This document shows, piece by piece, positions 9,640 to 18,385 of a DNA stretch of 64,000 bases. A program made the position numbers and the translations under genes. The stretch covers positions 5,580,001-5,644,000 of the forward strand of contig NZ_CP121464.1 of assembly GCF_029690045.1 (NCBI RefSeq), written 5' to 3'. Each line of letters begins with the position of its first letter. The first letter of the stretch is position 1. Source of the DNA: Janthinobacterium rivuli. Its GTDB lineage: Bacteria; Pseudomonadota; Gammaproteobacteria; Burkholderiales; Burkholderiaceae_D. The notes beneath the pieces were generated by a model. It was not told the DNA's origin and made no database searches. It worked only from the letters and a program-made list of their open reading frames with translations.

Positions 9640-9659
9640 CGTACGGAATTAACACATAC

Positions 9660-10604
9660 ATGAAAAAAATACTCGTAACGGGCGCCAGCGGCTTTGTCGG
9701 CTCCGCGCTTTGCCAGACACTCATCTCCCGCGGCTGGCCCGTGACGGGATCGGTACGCGTGAAAAGCGCGCCTTTTCATTACGCCAGCGGCGCACTGAAC
9801 GCCAGCACCGACTGGTCTGCGGCACTGGACGATTGCACCTGCGTCATCCATCTGGCCGCGCGCGTGCATGTCATGAAGGAAGCGGCCGCCGATGCGCTTG
9901 CGGCGTACCGCGCCGTGAACGTGGACGCGACCATGCAGCTGGCGCGCCAAGCCGCGGCGGCCGGCGTGCGGCGCTTCATTTTCGTCAGCAGTATCAAGGT
10001 CAATGGCGAAGCGAGCGGAAAACATCCCTTCCGCGCCAGCGATGCACCGGCACCGTGCGACCCGTATGGCCAATCGAAAATGGAAGCAGAGCAGCAATTG
10101 CAGGCATTTGCCGCCACCAGCGGCATGGAATTGGTGATCGTTCGCCCCCCCCTCGTTTATGGGCCGGGTGTGCGCGCCAACTTTCAGCGCCTGATGGAGC
10201 TGATCAAGTCTGGCTGGCCGCTGCCTTTCGGCGCGGTCGGCAACCAACGCAGCATGGTAGCGCTGGACAATCTGATCGATTTGCTGCTGGTGTGCTGCAC
10301 GCACCCAAAAGCGCCAGGCGCGGTTTTGCTGGTGTCCGATGACCATGACGTTAGCACCGCCGAGCTGGTGCGCATGCTGGCAGCACCCATGGGGCGCCGC
10401 GCGCGTCTGCTGGCCGTGCCGACCTCGCTGATGCGCGTGGCAGCGGCAGCCATCGGAAAATCCGCGCAGGCAGACCGCGTGCTCGGATCGCTCCAGATCG
10501 ATGTGGCACCGACCAAGCGTTTGCTCGACTGGCATCCACCTGTTGCGATGCAAGCCGCATTGAACCAGACAGTGACCGACTTCCTGAACCATATCAAGAG
10601 CTGA
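9660..10604 (+). CDS. NAD-dependent epimerase/reductase (WbpV/WbiG-like SDR)
   Basis: 314 residues, extended short-chain dehydrogenase. The NAD site is TGASGFVG near the N-terminus and the catalytic pair is in YGQSK, preceded by SSIKVNG. ATG 9660 is the family start (MKKILVTG); an in-frame TTG at 9636 overlapping the previous stop is less likely. With WbpM it would reduce or epimerise C4 of UDP-4-keto-6-deoxy-GlcNAc to give UDP-D-QuiNAc or UDP-D-FucNAc, the first sugar loaded by the next gene. Which sugar is made is not decidable here. Confidence 0.8.
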   Translation: MKKILVTGASGFVGSALCQTLISRGWPVTGSVRVKSAPFHYASGALNASTDWSAALDDCTCVIHLAARVHVMKEAAADALAAYRAVNVDATMQLARQAAAAGVRRFIFVSSIKVNGEASGKHPFRASDAPAPCDPYGQSKMEAEQQLQAFAATSGMELVIVRPPLVYGPGVRANFQRLMELIKSGWPLPFGAVGNQRSMVALDNLIDLLLVCCTHPKAPGAVLLVSDDHDVSTAELVRMLAAPMGRRARLLAVPTSLMRVAAAAIGKSAQADRVLGSLQIDVAPTKRLLDWHPPVAMQAALNQTVTDFLNHIKS

Positions 10605-10609
10605 CAAAC

Positions 10610-11170
10610 ATGAAAAGACTGTTCGATTTACTATTGGCGCTATGCGCAATGCTGGTACTGCTGCTTCCGTTTATCATCGTGGCACTGTTGGTCAAGGCCA
10701 CATCCAGCGGACCGGCGCTATACTGGTCCGACCGAGTGGGACGCCACAACCGCTTGTTCCGCATGCCCAAGTTCCGTACCATGCGCGTCGACACACCAGC
10801 GGTGGCCACCCACCTGTTAACCGACCCGGCCAGATTTCTGACGCCGCCAGGCTCCTTCCTGCGCAAGTCAAGTCTGGATGAGTTACCACAGTTGTGGAGC
10901 ATCCTGTGCGGCGATATGAGTTTCGTCGGCCCCCGTCCTGCGCTATTCAACCAGCAGGATCTGATCGAGCTGCGCACGCGCTACGGCGTCGACAAGCTGT
11001 TGCCGGGACTCACAGGATGGGCCCAAATCAACGGTCGCGATGAATTGCCCATCCCCGAAAAGGTGAAACTTGATGTCGAATACATGCAACGCCAATCGTT
11101 TGTGACCGATCTACACATCATTCTGCGGACCTTTCTGAAAGTCGTGCGCCGGGACGGCATCGTGCATTGA
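10610..11170 (+). CDS. Undecaprenyl-phosphate glycosyl-1-phosphate transferase (small monotopic PGT)
   Basis: 186 residues, the minimal PglC-like form. One N-terminal hydrophobic re-entrant helix is followed by PKFRTM, the catalytic acidic pair in SSLDELPQLW, and GDMSFVGPRP and PGLTGWAQINGR, all hallmarks of bacterial sugar transferases. It starts polysaccharide assembly by transferring sugar-1-phosphate to undecaprenyl phosphate on the inner membrane. It follows the SDR by 5 bases and precedes the WbpM-type dehydratase, the usual arrangement for D-QuiNAc or D-FucNAc-initiated O-antigens. Confidence 0.9.
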   Translation: MKRLFDLLLALCAMLVLLLPFIIVALLVKATSSGPALYWSDRVGRHNRLFRMPKFRTMRVDTPAVATHLLTDPARFLTPPGSFLRKSSLDELPQLWSILCGDMSFVGPRPALFNQQDLIELRTRYGVDKLLPGLTGWAQINGRDELPIPEKVKLDVEYMQRQSFVTDLHIILRTFLKVVRRDGIVH

Positions 11171-11247
11171 GGAATCACTCTGCGAACAGAACAGACCAAG
11201 CCACGCATCGCCATTGCGGCTAGCGGCACCTTTAAAAAAACAGGCAC

Positions 11248-13170
11248 ATGAAAAAATTTATTGTACTACCGAGGTTTCAAAAACAGCTGATCGCCATCAT
11301 GACCGACATGTTTTTTTTGCCACTGACCTTTGCCTTGGCGTTGCTGCTGCGTTACGACACCGCCAGTCTGGCGCTGTTTTCTCAGTATCTGTGGCTGATC
11401 CTCGCGGCCCCCCTGATTTCAGTGCCCGTGTTCATTCGGCTCGGCTTGTACCGTGCGGTGGTGCGCTTCATTGACCACAAGATTGTGTACGTCGTCATCT
11501 TGGGCGTCACCATCTCCGTGGCAGTATTGGTCGCGATGGCAGCATTCGCTTCGCACATGGTGGGCTATTCGCGCGGCGTATTTGGAATCTACTGGATCAG
11601 CGCCATTACCTACGTGGTGGCAAGTCGTTTTGTGGCGCGCGGAATGCTGCGCCACACCAATGCCGAGAACGATATTGTCAAAGTGGCGATTTACGGCGCG
11701 GGCAAGGCGGGTAGCCAATTGGCTAGCGCTTTACGTGCCGGCAATGAATACCTTCCCGTCGCATTTATCGACGACAAGCCTGAATTGAAAGGCGCCATGA
11801 TCGCCGGCATCAAGGTACATTCTGCAGCCTCGCTAAGCCAGCTAATCGAAAAAACCGGCATCAGCGACATCTTGCTAGCCATGCCCTCGCTGAGCAAAAG
11901 CCAGCAAAAACGCATTCTGGACCAGCTCGAACGCTTCAAGATCAAGATCAAGGTGACCCCGCCCATTGCCAGCCTGATCACCGGCGAGCTACGCGTGCAG
12001 GATGTGCGCGATATCGAAATCGAAGACTTGCTGGGACGAGACCAGGTCGCCCCCGATGCTTGCCTGATCGCCAGCGGCATCACGGGCAAGGCCGTGATGG
12101 TGACGGGCGCTGGCGGCTCAATTGGCTCTGAACTGTGTCGCCAGATCATCAGTTTGCGTCCCAGCCGGCTGCTCCTGCTGGACATGTCCGAATTTGCGCT
12201 ATATTCGATCAAGCAGGAACTGAAAGGCCTGAAAACTGCGCAAGGATTAAAGGTAGAACTGCTGCCGTTCCTCGGTTCGGTGCTGGAGACTGAAAAGTGC
12301 ACCGCCATCCTGAAGACCTTTGCCATTGACACCATTTACCACGCCGCCGCCTACAAGCATGTGCCGCTGGTCGAGCACAATCCGATCGCAGGCGTACGCA
12401 ACAATGTATTTGGAACCTGGAGCATCGCCCAGGCAGCAATCGCGGCCAATGTGAAGTCATTTGTCCTGATCTCCACCGACAAGGCGGTGCGTCCGACCAA
12501 TGTTATGGGCGCCACCAAGCGGTTGGCGGAACTGATTTTGCAAGCATTATCCCGCGAGCAAGAAAACACGCGTTTCTGCATGGTTCGTTTTGGCAATGTG
12601 CTCGGTTCGTCCGGCTCTGTCGTGCCGCTCTTTCGTCAGCAGATCATTCAGGGCGGACCGATCACCCTGACCCATCCAGAAATCACGCGCTACTTCATGA
12701 CCATCCCCGAAGCGGCTCAGTTGGTTCTGCAAGCAGGGGCGATGGGCGAAGGTGGCGATGTCTTTGTGCTCGACATGGGCGAACCGGTAAGAATCATGGA
12801 TCTGGCCGAGCGCATGGTGCACCTGAGCGGGCTGGAAGTTAAAAGCAAGTCGGCGCCCGATGGCATCGATATCCAGCATGTGGGCCTGCGTCCGGGCGAA
12901 AAACTCTACGAGGAACTGCTGATCGGCGATAACGTCGAGGGAACCGAACATCCGTTGATCATGCGTGCCCAGGAAGCGGAAATTCCTTGGATCGAGCTGC
13001 GCCCTTTGCTGGAGCAACTCGACCAGTGCTGCATCCGCTTCGAATACGACCAGGTGCGCGCCTTGCTGTTGCGCGCAGTGCACGAATATGCACCCCAGTG
13101 CGGTATCGAAGACCTGATCTGGCTGGAACGCCAGAAACCCGGCACGCCTGGCAAGCCGGACCGTCCCTGA
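11248..13170 (+). CDS. wbpM: WbpM/CapD-type UDP-GlcNAc C6-dehydratase, membrane anchored
   Basis: 640 residues. An N-terminal region of about four membrane helices (to about residue 120) is followed by a CoA-binding-like Rossmann fold (VAIYGAGKAGSQLA). The catalytic SDR domain has TGAGGSIGSEL, then ISTDKAVRPTN and MGATK. The catalytic triad reads S-M-K, with Met where most SDRs have Tyr, as in large WbpM-type enzymes. Length matches WbpM. It converts UDP-GlcNAc to UDP-4-keto-6-deoxy-GlcNAc, feeding the WbpV-like SDR. Last clear biosynthetic enzyme of the + strand run. Confidence 0.9.
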   Translation: MKKFIVLPRFQKQLIAIMTDMFFLPLTFALALLLRYDTASLALFSQYLWLILAAPLISVPVFIRLGLYRAVVRFIDHKIVYVVILGVTISVAVLVAMAAFASHMVGYSRGVFGIYWISAITYVVASRFVARGMLRHTNAENDIVKVAIYGAGKAGSQLASALRAGNEYLPVAFIDDKPELKGAMIAGIKVHSAASLSQLIEKTGISDILLAMPSLSKSQQKRILDQLERFKIKIKVTPPIASLITGELRVQDVRDIEIEDLLGRDQVAPDACLIASGITGKAVMVTGAGGSIGSELCRQIISLRPSRLLLLDMSEFALYSIKQELKGLKTAQGLKVELLPFLGSVLETEKCTAILKTFAIDTIYHAAAYKHVPLVEHNPIAGVRNNVFGTWSIAQAAIAANVKSFVLISTDKAVRPTNVMGATKRLAELILQALSREQENTRFCMVRFGNVLGSSGSVVPLFRQQIIQGGPITLTHPEITRYFMTIPEAAQLVLQAGAMGEGGDVFVLDMGEPVRIMDLAERMVHLSGLEVKSKSAPDGIDIQHVGLRPGEKLYEELLIGDNVEGTEHPLIMRAQEAEIPWIELRPLLEQLDQCCIRFEYDQVRALLLRAVHEYAPQCGIEDLIWLERQKPGTPGKPDRP

Positions 13171-13183
13171 AGCATATTCCGGC

Positions 13184-13198
13184 GCCGCCAACGGCGGC
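13184..13198 (+). other. Short GC-rich hairpin after wbpM
   Basis: GCCGCC-AAC-GGCGGC, a 6-bp perfect stem with a 3-base loop 14 bases after the wbpM stop. There is no T-run, so it is a weak terminator candidate at best. Nothing else was recognised in 13171-13335. Confidence 0.4.
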
Positions 13199-13335
13199 CG
13201 GGCCAACAACAGACATCGCGAAGCTCCTTTCAGACCTTCCTGTCGCCTGGCAAGCGGAGCCAATACCCCCGTGATGTTTCATCAATGGCATCAGTCATGC
13301 ATAAGGTTGCTTGTGCATTTCGGTACTCTCTCAAC

Positions 13336-13364
13336 TTCGAAAAAGTAGCCATCTCGTTTATACT
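13336..13364 (+). promoter_or_regulatory. Possible sigma-70 promoter for the Wzz-like gene
   Basis: TTCGAA (13336-13341), a 17-base spacer and TATACT (13359-13364). The -10 is close to consensus and the -35 is poor. It lies about 100 bases before the Wzz-like start in an AT-rich stretch, suggesting this gene has its own transcript. Confidence 0.4.
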
Positions 13365-13465
13365 GTGGATGAAATGAGCGTATTAAATATTTCTATTTAT
13401 CAACAAAAAATATCCCCTCTTTCTTGATTACCAATCGATTCCGCATAACACCCGCAAAGAAAATT

Positions 13466-14695
13466 ATGATAAAAGTAAATGAATTTAAAATTAACAACGA
13501 GGATGAAAATACGGGCATTTCATTTACGCAACTGATCATGGTATTCTGGAGTCAGCGCAAAATGATTTCTGCCATCACGCTAGCAGCGACGGCGATCGGG
13601 ATCGGTGTCACCCTGGCATTTCCCACCTATACCAGCGTCGGCTATCTGCAAATCGGCTCAAGCATTCCCATCCAATTGGAGCGAAAAAAAGACTTCGAGG
13701 CATCGCAGGGCATCACAATATCGGACTACAAACGTTATTCTGCCGCCTTCAATACCAGCGAACGGTTCAACGATTTTATCCAGGAATACAAACTCGACAG
13801 CCAAACTGGAATTGATCAATTACGCGGCGCATTTTCTTCACGCAAAGGAATTAGCTCGAGTATAGAGCCGATCTACCCGTTTACCAAACTCGATGCAAAA
13901 GATCTGGTCATGGAACAGCCGAAGAATGGCAGCAACAATATTATTGGCGTTCTGATTCGTTACGAAAATAAGGATCCGATAATCGCCAAAAATATGGTGG
14001 AATTACTCGGCCGTTATACCCTCGACAGCATTATGTATATCTTTTATGCAGACCTTTTGCGCTACAGACTGAATGAAATCGATGCCAAGATCATTCGCCT
14101 TGAAAATGACATTCTTGAAAATAACATGAATCTGGAAGAGTATGAACGCAGAAGCGTCGACTTGAAAAAGATTATTGCACGCCACCCGGAGGCCAACAAC
14201 ACGGGCATCCAGGCAATCGTTTCGGTAACCGAAGAGAATTCTCGTTTCCTGGCGCCAAGAACGCAGTTGATGACCACTGAAGTCCAAATGTCCGAAGCCA
14301 ATGAGAAAAATATCCGCGCCAGATACAATGAAATGCAATACAAGATTCTGCGCGAGTATTATCTCCTGGCCAAAAAGACTCTGGACAGCACTCGATCTGG
14401 TGAAACGATGCTACACGCCATGACAACGATTAGCGATACTGTATTCAAGAACAAGAATTTGAAAGATGAAAACGTTCAGAAAGTTTACAATAAAATCTCG
14501 ATGGACAATAAGGAGGCGATCAACGTCTTCCATGAACAAAGCCGCTTTATCGCTGGCCCGAGCCTGCCGAAGAATCGCTCCACCAGCCTGTCCAAAATGA
14601 CCATCGTCAGCTTTATGGCCGGCTTGGTTCTTTCTTTAATCCTGGCTTTTGGTCGCGACCTGCTGGCGACTAACCGCATGAAGCAGCAAGACTAA
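13466..14695 (+). CDS. Wzz/FepE-like polysaccharide chain-length determinant (co-polymerase) protein
   Basis: 409 residues. One membrane helix near residues 35-55 follows a short cytoplasmic tail, then a long charged periplasmic part rich in predicted helix and coiled coil. A second helix near the end (MTIVSFMAGLVLSLILAFG) has a basic tail, the Wzz topology. No tyrosine-kinase domain follows. ATG 13466 (MIKVNEF) is preferred over TTG 13424. The gene is clearly more AT- and Lys-rich than its neighbours, suggesting separate transfer. It would set O-antigen or EPS chain length. Similarity to named Wzz proteins is by topology only. Confidence 0.65.
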   Translation: MIKVNEFKINNEDENTGISFTQLIMVFWSQRKMISAITLAATAIGIGVTLAFPTYTSVGYLQIGSSIPIQLERKKDFEASQGITISDYKRYSAAFNTSERFNDFIQEYKLDSQTGIDQLRGAFSSRKGISSSIEPIYPFTKLDAKDLVMEQPKNGSNNIIGVLIRYENKDPIIAKNMVELLGRYTLDSIMYIFYADLLRYRLNEIDAKIIRLENDILENNMNLEEYERRSVDLKKIIARHPEANNTGIQAIVSVTEENSRFLAPRTQLMTTEVQMSEANEKNIRARYNEMQYKILREYYLLAKKTLDSTRSGETMLHAMTTISDTVFKNKNLKDENVQKVYNKISMDNKEAINVFHEQSRFIAGPSLPKNRSTSLSKMTIVSFMAGLVLSLILAFGRDLLATNRMKQQD

Positions 14696-14758
14696 GTGAG
14701 TGTAGACAAATCAATATCGGAATCGTGGCATGCTATCGCGATATGGGAGGAGCATGAC

Positions 14759-14971
14759 ATGGCAACGAAATATCCACTCGACGGCACGGAGCGGTCAAGC
14801 AGAGCCGGCAGCAGACGGCCTGCGTTGAAGCTTAAGCATATCGCAGTTTTTGCACGATATCGTGATGGAGCGCGCGCAGGCCAGCTTGCAGGAAATCGCC
14901 GACGAACTTCATCGCCGCTGTGCTTTACGCGTGTGCCCAGCAACGACTCGTTGCGCGCTACGCGCGCTAAA
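14759..14971 (+). pseudogene. Remnant of an IS630-type transposase
   Basis: An ATG at 14759 follows a strong Shine-Dalgarno (GGGAGGAG) and begins MATKYPLDG. The downstream segment, read in a different frame from about 14848 (LHDIVMERAQASLQEIADEL), looks like the helix-turn-helix linker of IS630 transposases. It ends in a stop at about 14969 beside the next element. At least one frameshift and loss of the DDE domain make it non-functional. Identification rests on short resemblance only. Confidence 0.4.
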
Positions 14972-14975
14972 GTAG

Positions 14976-15731
14976 TCAGACGAAATTTATTGTGAATACA
15001 GTTCCGAAACCTTTCATCAAGGATTCCACCTCGCTCAGCAACTCGCTTCCTTTCAGTCCGGCGAAACGGCGCCAGAAGTACTTAGCCTGTTTCCACAGAA
15101 TCTCGATGCGATTCAGTTCCGGGCTGTGAGGGGGCAAGTAATACAGAAACAGCCTCTGTGCCATCCATTTCCGTCGGCATTTCTCAATCTGCGGCCCCTT
15201 GTGAAATGACGCATTGTCCAGTACGACAATGCGCGGCACGGTATGTTTTTGTGCCGCAAGCTCGTCGAAGAAAGCGATCGCGTCGTCGCGTACTGTCGGC
15301 CGACGTTGCGTTCGCCAGTACAGCTTGTGGTCATGGCGCAGCGCTCCCAGGATATTGACGCGCTCGCCATGCGACAGCGGTTCCACACCACGCGTCTGTC
15401 CAATCGGCGACCAACCCGACTGAATCGGCGGATTCGGGCTGAAACCGGACTCGTCATAAAACAGTAATTCGCACTGCCCGGTACGTGCCTGTTGATCCAA
15501 CTCGCCGATTATTCGTGCGGCCTTGCCGAAAGGTTCCGGCGGATGCTTTTTTTTAAACTGTAGCGGTAGCGCTAGTAGCTGAACTGCATCTCGTGCAGAT
15601 ATCGTCTTGCCGTTTCCTGGCTGATGGCTGGCAAACCTTCCGTTTGCGCCAAGGTCCGCAGCAGGCTGTTGGCGCTGCCCCCATCGGCTTGCGCCAATGC
15701 TCGTAGTGCCTCTTGCTGTTGATCTGTCCAC
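14976..15731 (-). pseudogene. IS630 transposase, DDE catalytic part
   Basis: Encodes the DDE_3 domain: first Asp in FYDESGFS, second in VLDNASFH, and the final Glu in LPPHSPELNRIE, so all three catalytic acids are present. It is in the -1 frame relative to the helix-turn-helix part. The real protein segment begins around LQFKKKHPPEP, after the A-run at 15547-15554. Residues before that are out-of-frame reading of the first part. Without frame restoration no full transposase is made. Confidence 0.75.
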
Positions 15732-15979
15732 TTGCGTTTGCGCCCGGTATGATGGCCTTCATAAAGACCCATCAGCCCTTGCTTGTTCCAGCGTCGCCGC
15801 CATGCTTCAATGCTGTTCAGATGGACATGGAATTCATTGGCCGTTTGCTGCAAAGTCAGTCCTTGGCTCAAGCGAACTATCGCTTGGGCACCTATGCGTA
15901 CACGTGGATGCGGATGAAAAACACCCATGTCGCGCAATGTTTGCTGTTCAGCCTGTTGCAGTATCAGTAATTTCATCAC
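15572..15979 (-). pseudogene. IS630 transposase, N-terminal helix-turn-helix part
   Basis: 135 residues with the IS630 N-terminal HTH (RIGAQAIVRLSQGLTLQQTA, then SIEAWRRRWNKQG) and the basic linker GRKRKW. It ends at TAG (complement of 15572-15574). Past that stop the same frame continues RYRYSLKK, a segment normally internal to IS630 transposases, and then loses frame at the A8 run. The gene therefore carries both a nonsense codon and a frame change. Confidence 0.75.
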
Positions 15980-16042
15980 ATCAACCCCTGCGTCGTTGCC
16001 TATCAGGCTTTGACAGCAAAAATTGACGAATTACTTAGTAAT

Positions 16043-16243
16043 CGGCGCCCTGTCGATCCCGCCATACCATTGAGTGATGCTTGAATTTATTTTCCGGTCA
16101 GCTGACGCGTCACCGTTGAGAAAAGACTTTCGCGTGTATATACATACGCATCAGGCATGCACACCATGAAAAATGCAGAGGCAAGCTATTTACCGCCTCC
16201 GCATGAGCCGCCATCCCGCTGGAACAGCAGCGCGTAACACTTA
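16043..16243. other. Intergenic region between the IS630 copy and rhlE
   Basis: No gene recognised. It contains TATACATACGCAT-like AT-rich sequence near 16138-16155 but no clear promoter or terminator. Confidence 0.4.
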
Positions 16244-17791
16244 CTACTTCAACAACCCACCCAACAACGCCGCCACCTTCTGCTTCGGTTTGGTGGCGAC
16301 TGGCGCCATGCTGGCAGCAGCGGGAGCAGCTGCCTTGGCCGGCTCATATGGCTTCAAGAACCAGGGATCGGCCTTTTCGCGGCGGGCGCCCGGACCAAAG
16401 GCGGGACGCGCACCGCGCTCGGCGGAGCGGCTGTCGCGGCTCTCGCCGGCATGGCGGCTCTCCGGGGCGCGTGCGGGACGCGCTTCGCCGCCTTCGCTGC
16501 GGCGCGGTGGACGGCGCTCGCTGTCGCTGCTGCGGGCAGGTGCGGGATTGAAGCCCGTCAATTCACCGCGCTTGATGCTTTGCTTGATGAGTTTCTCGAT
16601 ATCGGCCAGCAAGCGCTCGTCTTTATCCGAGTAGATCGAAATGGCGTCGCCCGAGGCGCCGGCGCGGCCCGTGCGGCCGATGCGGTGCACATAGTCTTCC
16701 GCGTTGTACGGCAAGTCGAAGTTGATGACGCAAGGCAAGTCGGAAATATCCAGGCCGCGCGCCGCCACGTCGGTGGCCACCAGCACGTCGATCTCGCCCT
16801 TCTTGAACGATTCCAGCGCCGCCATGCGTTCCTGCTGGCTCTTGTCGCCGTGAATCGCCGTGGCGCTCATGCCTTCCTGTTCCAGCACGCGGGCCAGGCG
16901 CGAGGCGCCGATCTTGGTGTTCGAGAAGACGATAACCTGCTTCAGGTCGCGCTGGCGCAGCAGATGGGCGACCAGGGCATGCTTCTGGTCTTCCGTCACC
17001 TTGTAGACCACTTGCGTGACCTTGTCGGCCGTCTGGTTGCTGCGCGCCACTTCGATCGTCAGCGGATCGTTGAGGAAGGTGGCGGCCAGCTTCTTGATTT
17101 CCGGCGAGAACGTGGCCGAAAACATCAGGTTCTGGCGCTGCTTCGGCAACAAGTTGATGATGCGTTGCAAGTCAGGCAGGAAGCCCATGTCCAGCATGCG
17201 GTCGGCTTCATCCATGACCAGCATTTGCACCTGACTCAGGCTGATGTTCTTTTGCTCGATATGGTCGAGCAAGCGGCCTGGCGTAGCGATGACGATTTCC
17301 ACGCCGCCGCGCAGGATGACGGTTTGCGGCTTCATGTCCATGCCGCCGAAGACGACGGTCGAGCGCAACGGCGTGTGCTTGGCGTAGGCCTTGACGTTTT
17401 CGGCTACCTGCACCGCCAGTTCACGCGTCGGCGTCAGGATCAGTGCGCGCACCGGGTGGCGTGCCGGCGACATGCTGCTGCTGGCGTGCGCCATCAGCAA
17501 CTGGATGATCGGCAAGGAAAAACCGGCCGTCTTGCCGGTGCCCGTTTGCGCGGCACCCATCACATCGCGGCCTTGCAGCACGACGGGGATCGCTTGTTCC
17601 TGGATCGGTGTCGGATGGGTGTAACCCTGGTCGGTCAGCGCGCGCTGGATTTCAGGCGCGAGGCCAAAGTCGGCAAAAGTCAGGCTGGGAGCAGCGGATG
17701 CGGCAGGTGCTGGTGCAGGCGCAGCGGCGACGGGCGCCGCTTCAGGGGCAATCGCCGGGCTGGGCGTAGGAGTCGATTCGGTTTCAGACAT
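16244..17791 (-). CDS. rhlE: DEAD-box ATP-dependent RNA helicase RhlE
   Basis: 515 residues with all helicase motifs: Q-motif region, AQTGTGKT (Walker A), PTRELA, DEAD in VMDEADRMLDMGF, SAT in MFSATFS, and HRIGRTGRAG. After the core comes a disordered, Arg/Ser/Glu-rich tail ending in a short basic segment, as in RhlE proteins. The start at 17791 (MSETES) is preferred; an in-frame ATG at 17827 would add 12 atypical residues. It unwinds RNA in ribosome assembly, mRNA turnover and cold adaptation. The N-terminal Pro/Ala-rich extension (about 40 residues) precedes the Q-motif. Confidence 0.92.
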   Translation of the reverse strand: MSETESTPTPSPAIAPEAAPVAAAPAPAPAASAAPSLTFADFGLAPEIQRALTDQGYTHPTPIQEQAIPVVLQGRDVMGAAQTGTGKTAGFSLPIIQLLMAHASSSMSPARHPVRALILTPTRELAVQVAENVKAYAKHTPLRSTVVFGGMDMKPQTVILRGGVEIVIATPGRLLDHIEQKNISLSQVQMLVMDEADRMLDMGFLPDLQRIINLLPKQRQNLMFSATFSPEIKKLAATFLNDPLTIEVARSNQTADKVTQVVYKVTEDQKHALVAHLLRQRDLKQVIVFSNTKIGASRLARVLEQEGMSATAIHGDKSQQERMAALESFKKGEIDVLVATDVAARGLDISDLPCVINFDLPYNAEDYVHRIGRTGRAGASGDAISIYSDKDERLLADIEKLIKQSIKRGELTGFNPAPARSSDSERRPPRRSEGGEARPARAPESRHAGESRDSRSAERGARPAFGPGARREKADPWFLKPYEPAKAAAPAAASMAPVATKPKQKVAALLGGLLK

Positions 17792-18067
17792 AAATTTTCT
17801 GGTGTGCCTCCGCACTGCGGAAGCCATGCTTTCTCAATAAACAACATTTCGGGGCACAGGCAGCTCCGTCTTGCAAGCCATGGATCATTGTTCTTGCGGC
17901 ACCTCCGTGCTCCGGGACATGCTGTAGGGCGTATGCGGGAGCGTCGAAGAGATGTGCTGCGATGGCGGCGGAGATCGCGCCGGCGGAACATCGCGCGCAG
18001 AAGATACAATATCAGTGCTGTAAACGATACCCTAATTCACCGCAACTGTACACGGAAACCGTGATTT

Positions 18068-18385
18068 TTGAGCAAAAAGCGTTCCAGCAACGGCACGCCG
18101 GGATGCCGTATGATGCCTGCTCCTATGCCTGCTTCGATGCCAGCTCCACCGTCCCCAGCCATCACCATGCCCACCCCGCCTTTACCGCACGATCCGCAAC
18201 CGCAAGCGCCCAGCAAACCGGGCAATGACGAATGCTGCCACAGCGGTTGCACCTTTTGCGTGCTGGAAATGTACCAGGAAGACTTGGCCGCCTACGAAGA
18301 GGCCCTGAGAGCGTGGCAGCAGCGCCAGCAAGCCGCTGCCGCACCCGCCACCCAGGGTGTCAAGAAACCGCGCAAGCGCGCCTGA
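18068..18385 (+). CDS. Small protein with an oxidoreductase-like (CCxxxCxxC) domain
   Basis: 105 residues. The N-terminal half is Pro-rich and disordered. The C-terminal part has NDECCHSGCTFCVLEMYQED, the Cys-rich signature of the oxidoreductase-like domain (PF09791 type), followed by an acidic helix and a basic tail. The start may be TTG 18068 (MSKKRSS) or the in-frame ATG near 18110; neither has a convincing ribosome-binding site. It converges directly on the chemoreceptor gene. Function is unknown; the four Cys suggest metal binding. Confidence 0.7.
   Translation: MSKKRSSNGTPGCRMMPAPMPASMPAPPSPAITMPTPPLPHDPQPQAPSKPGNDECCHSGCTFCVLEMYQEDLAAYEEALRAWQQRQQAAAAPATQGVKKPRKRA

Larger units (their letters stand above)
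14970..16042 (-). mobile_element. IS630-family insertion sequence (degenerate)
   Basis: Holds the two-part IS630 transposase below. The ends share imperfect inverted similarity: left AGTCAGACGAAATTTATTG near 14971 and, on the other strand, AGTAATTCGTCAATTTTTG near 16040. IS630 elements insert at TA; TA dinucleotides lie at both ends but the exact edges cannot be fixed. The element sits directly against an older IS630-like fragment, at the outer end of the polysaccharide locus. Confidence 0.6.

Noticed and set aside
16451..18064. 537-codon open frame antisense to rhlE
   Set aside because: Antisense to a confident helicase gene; low-complexity His/Arg/Gln composition.
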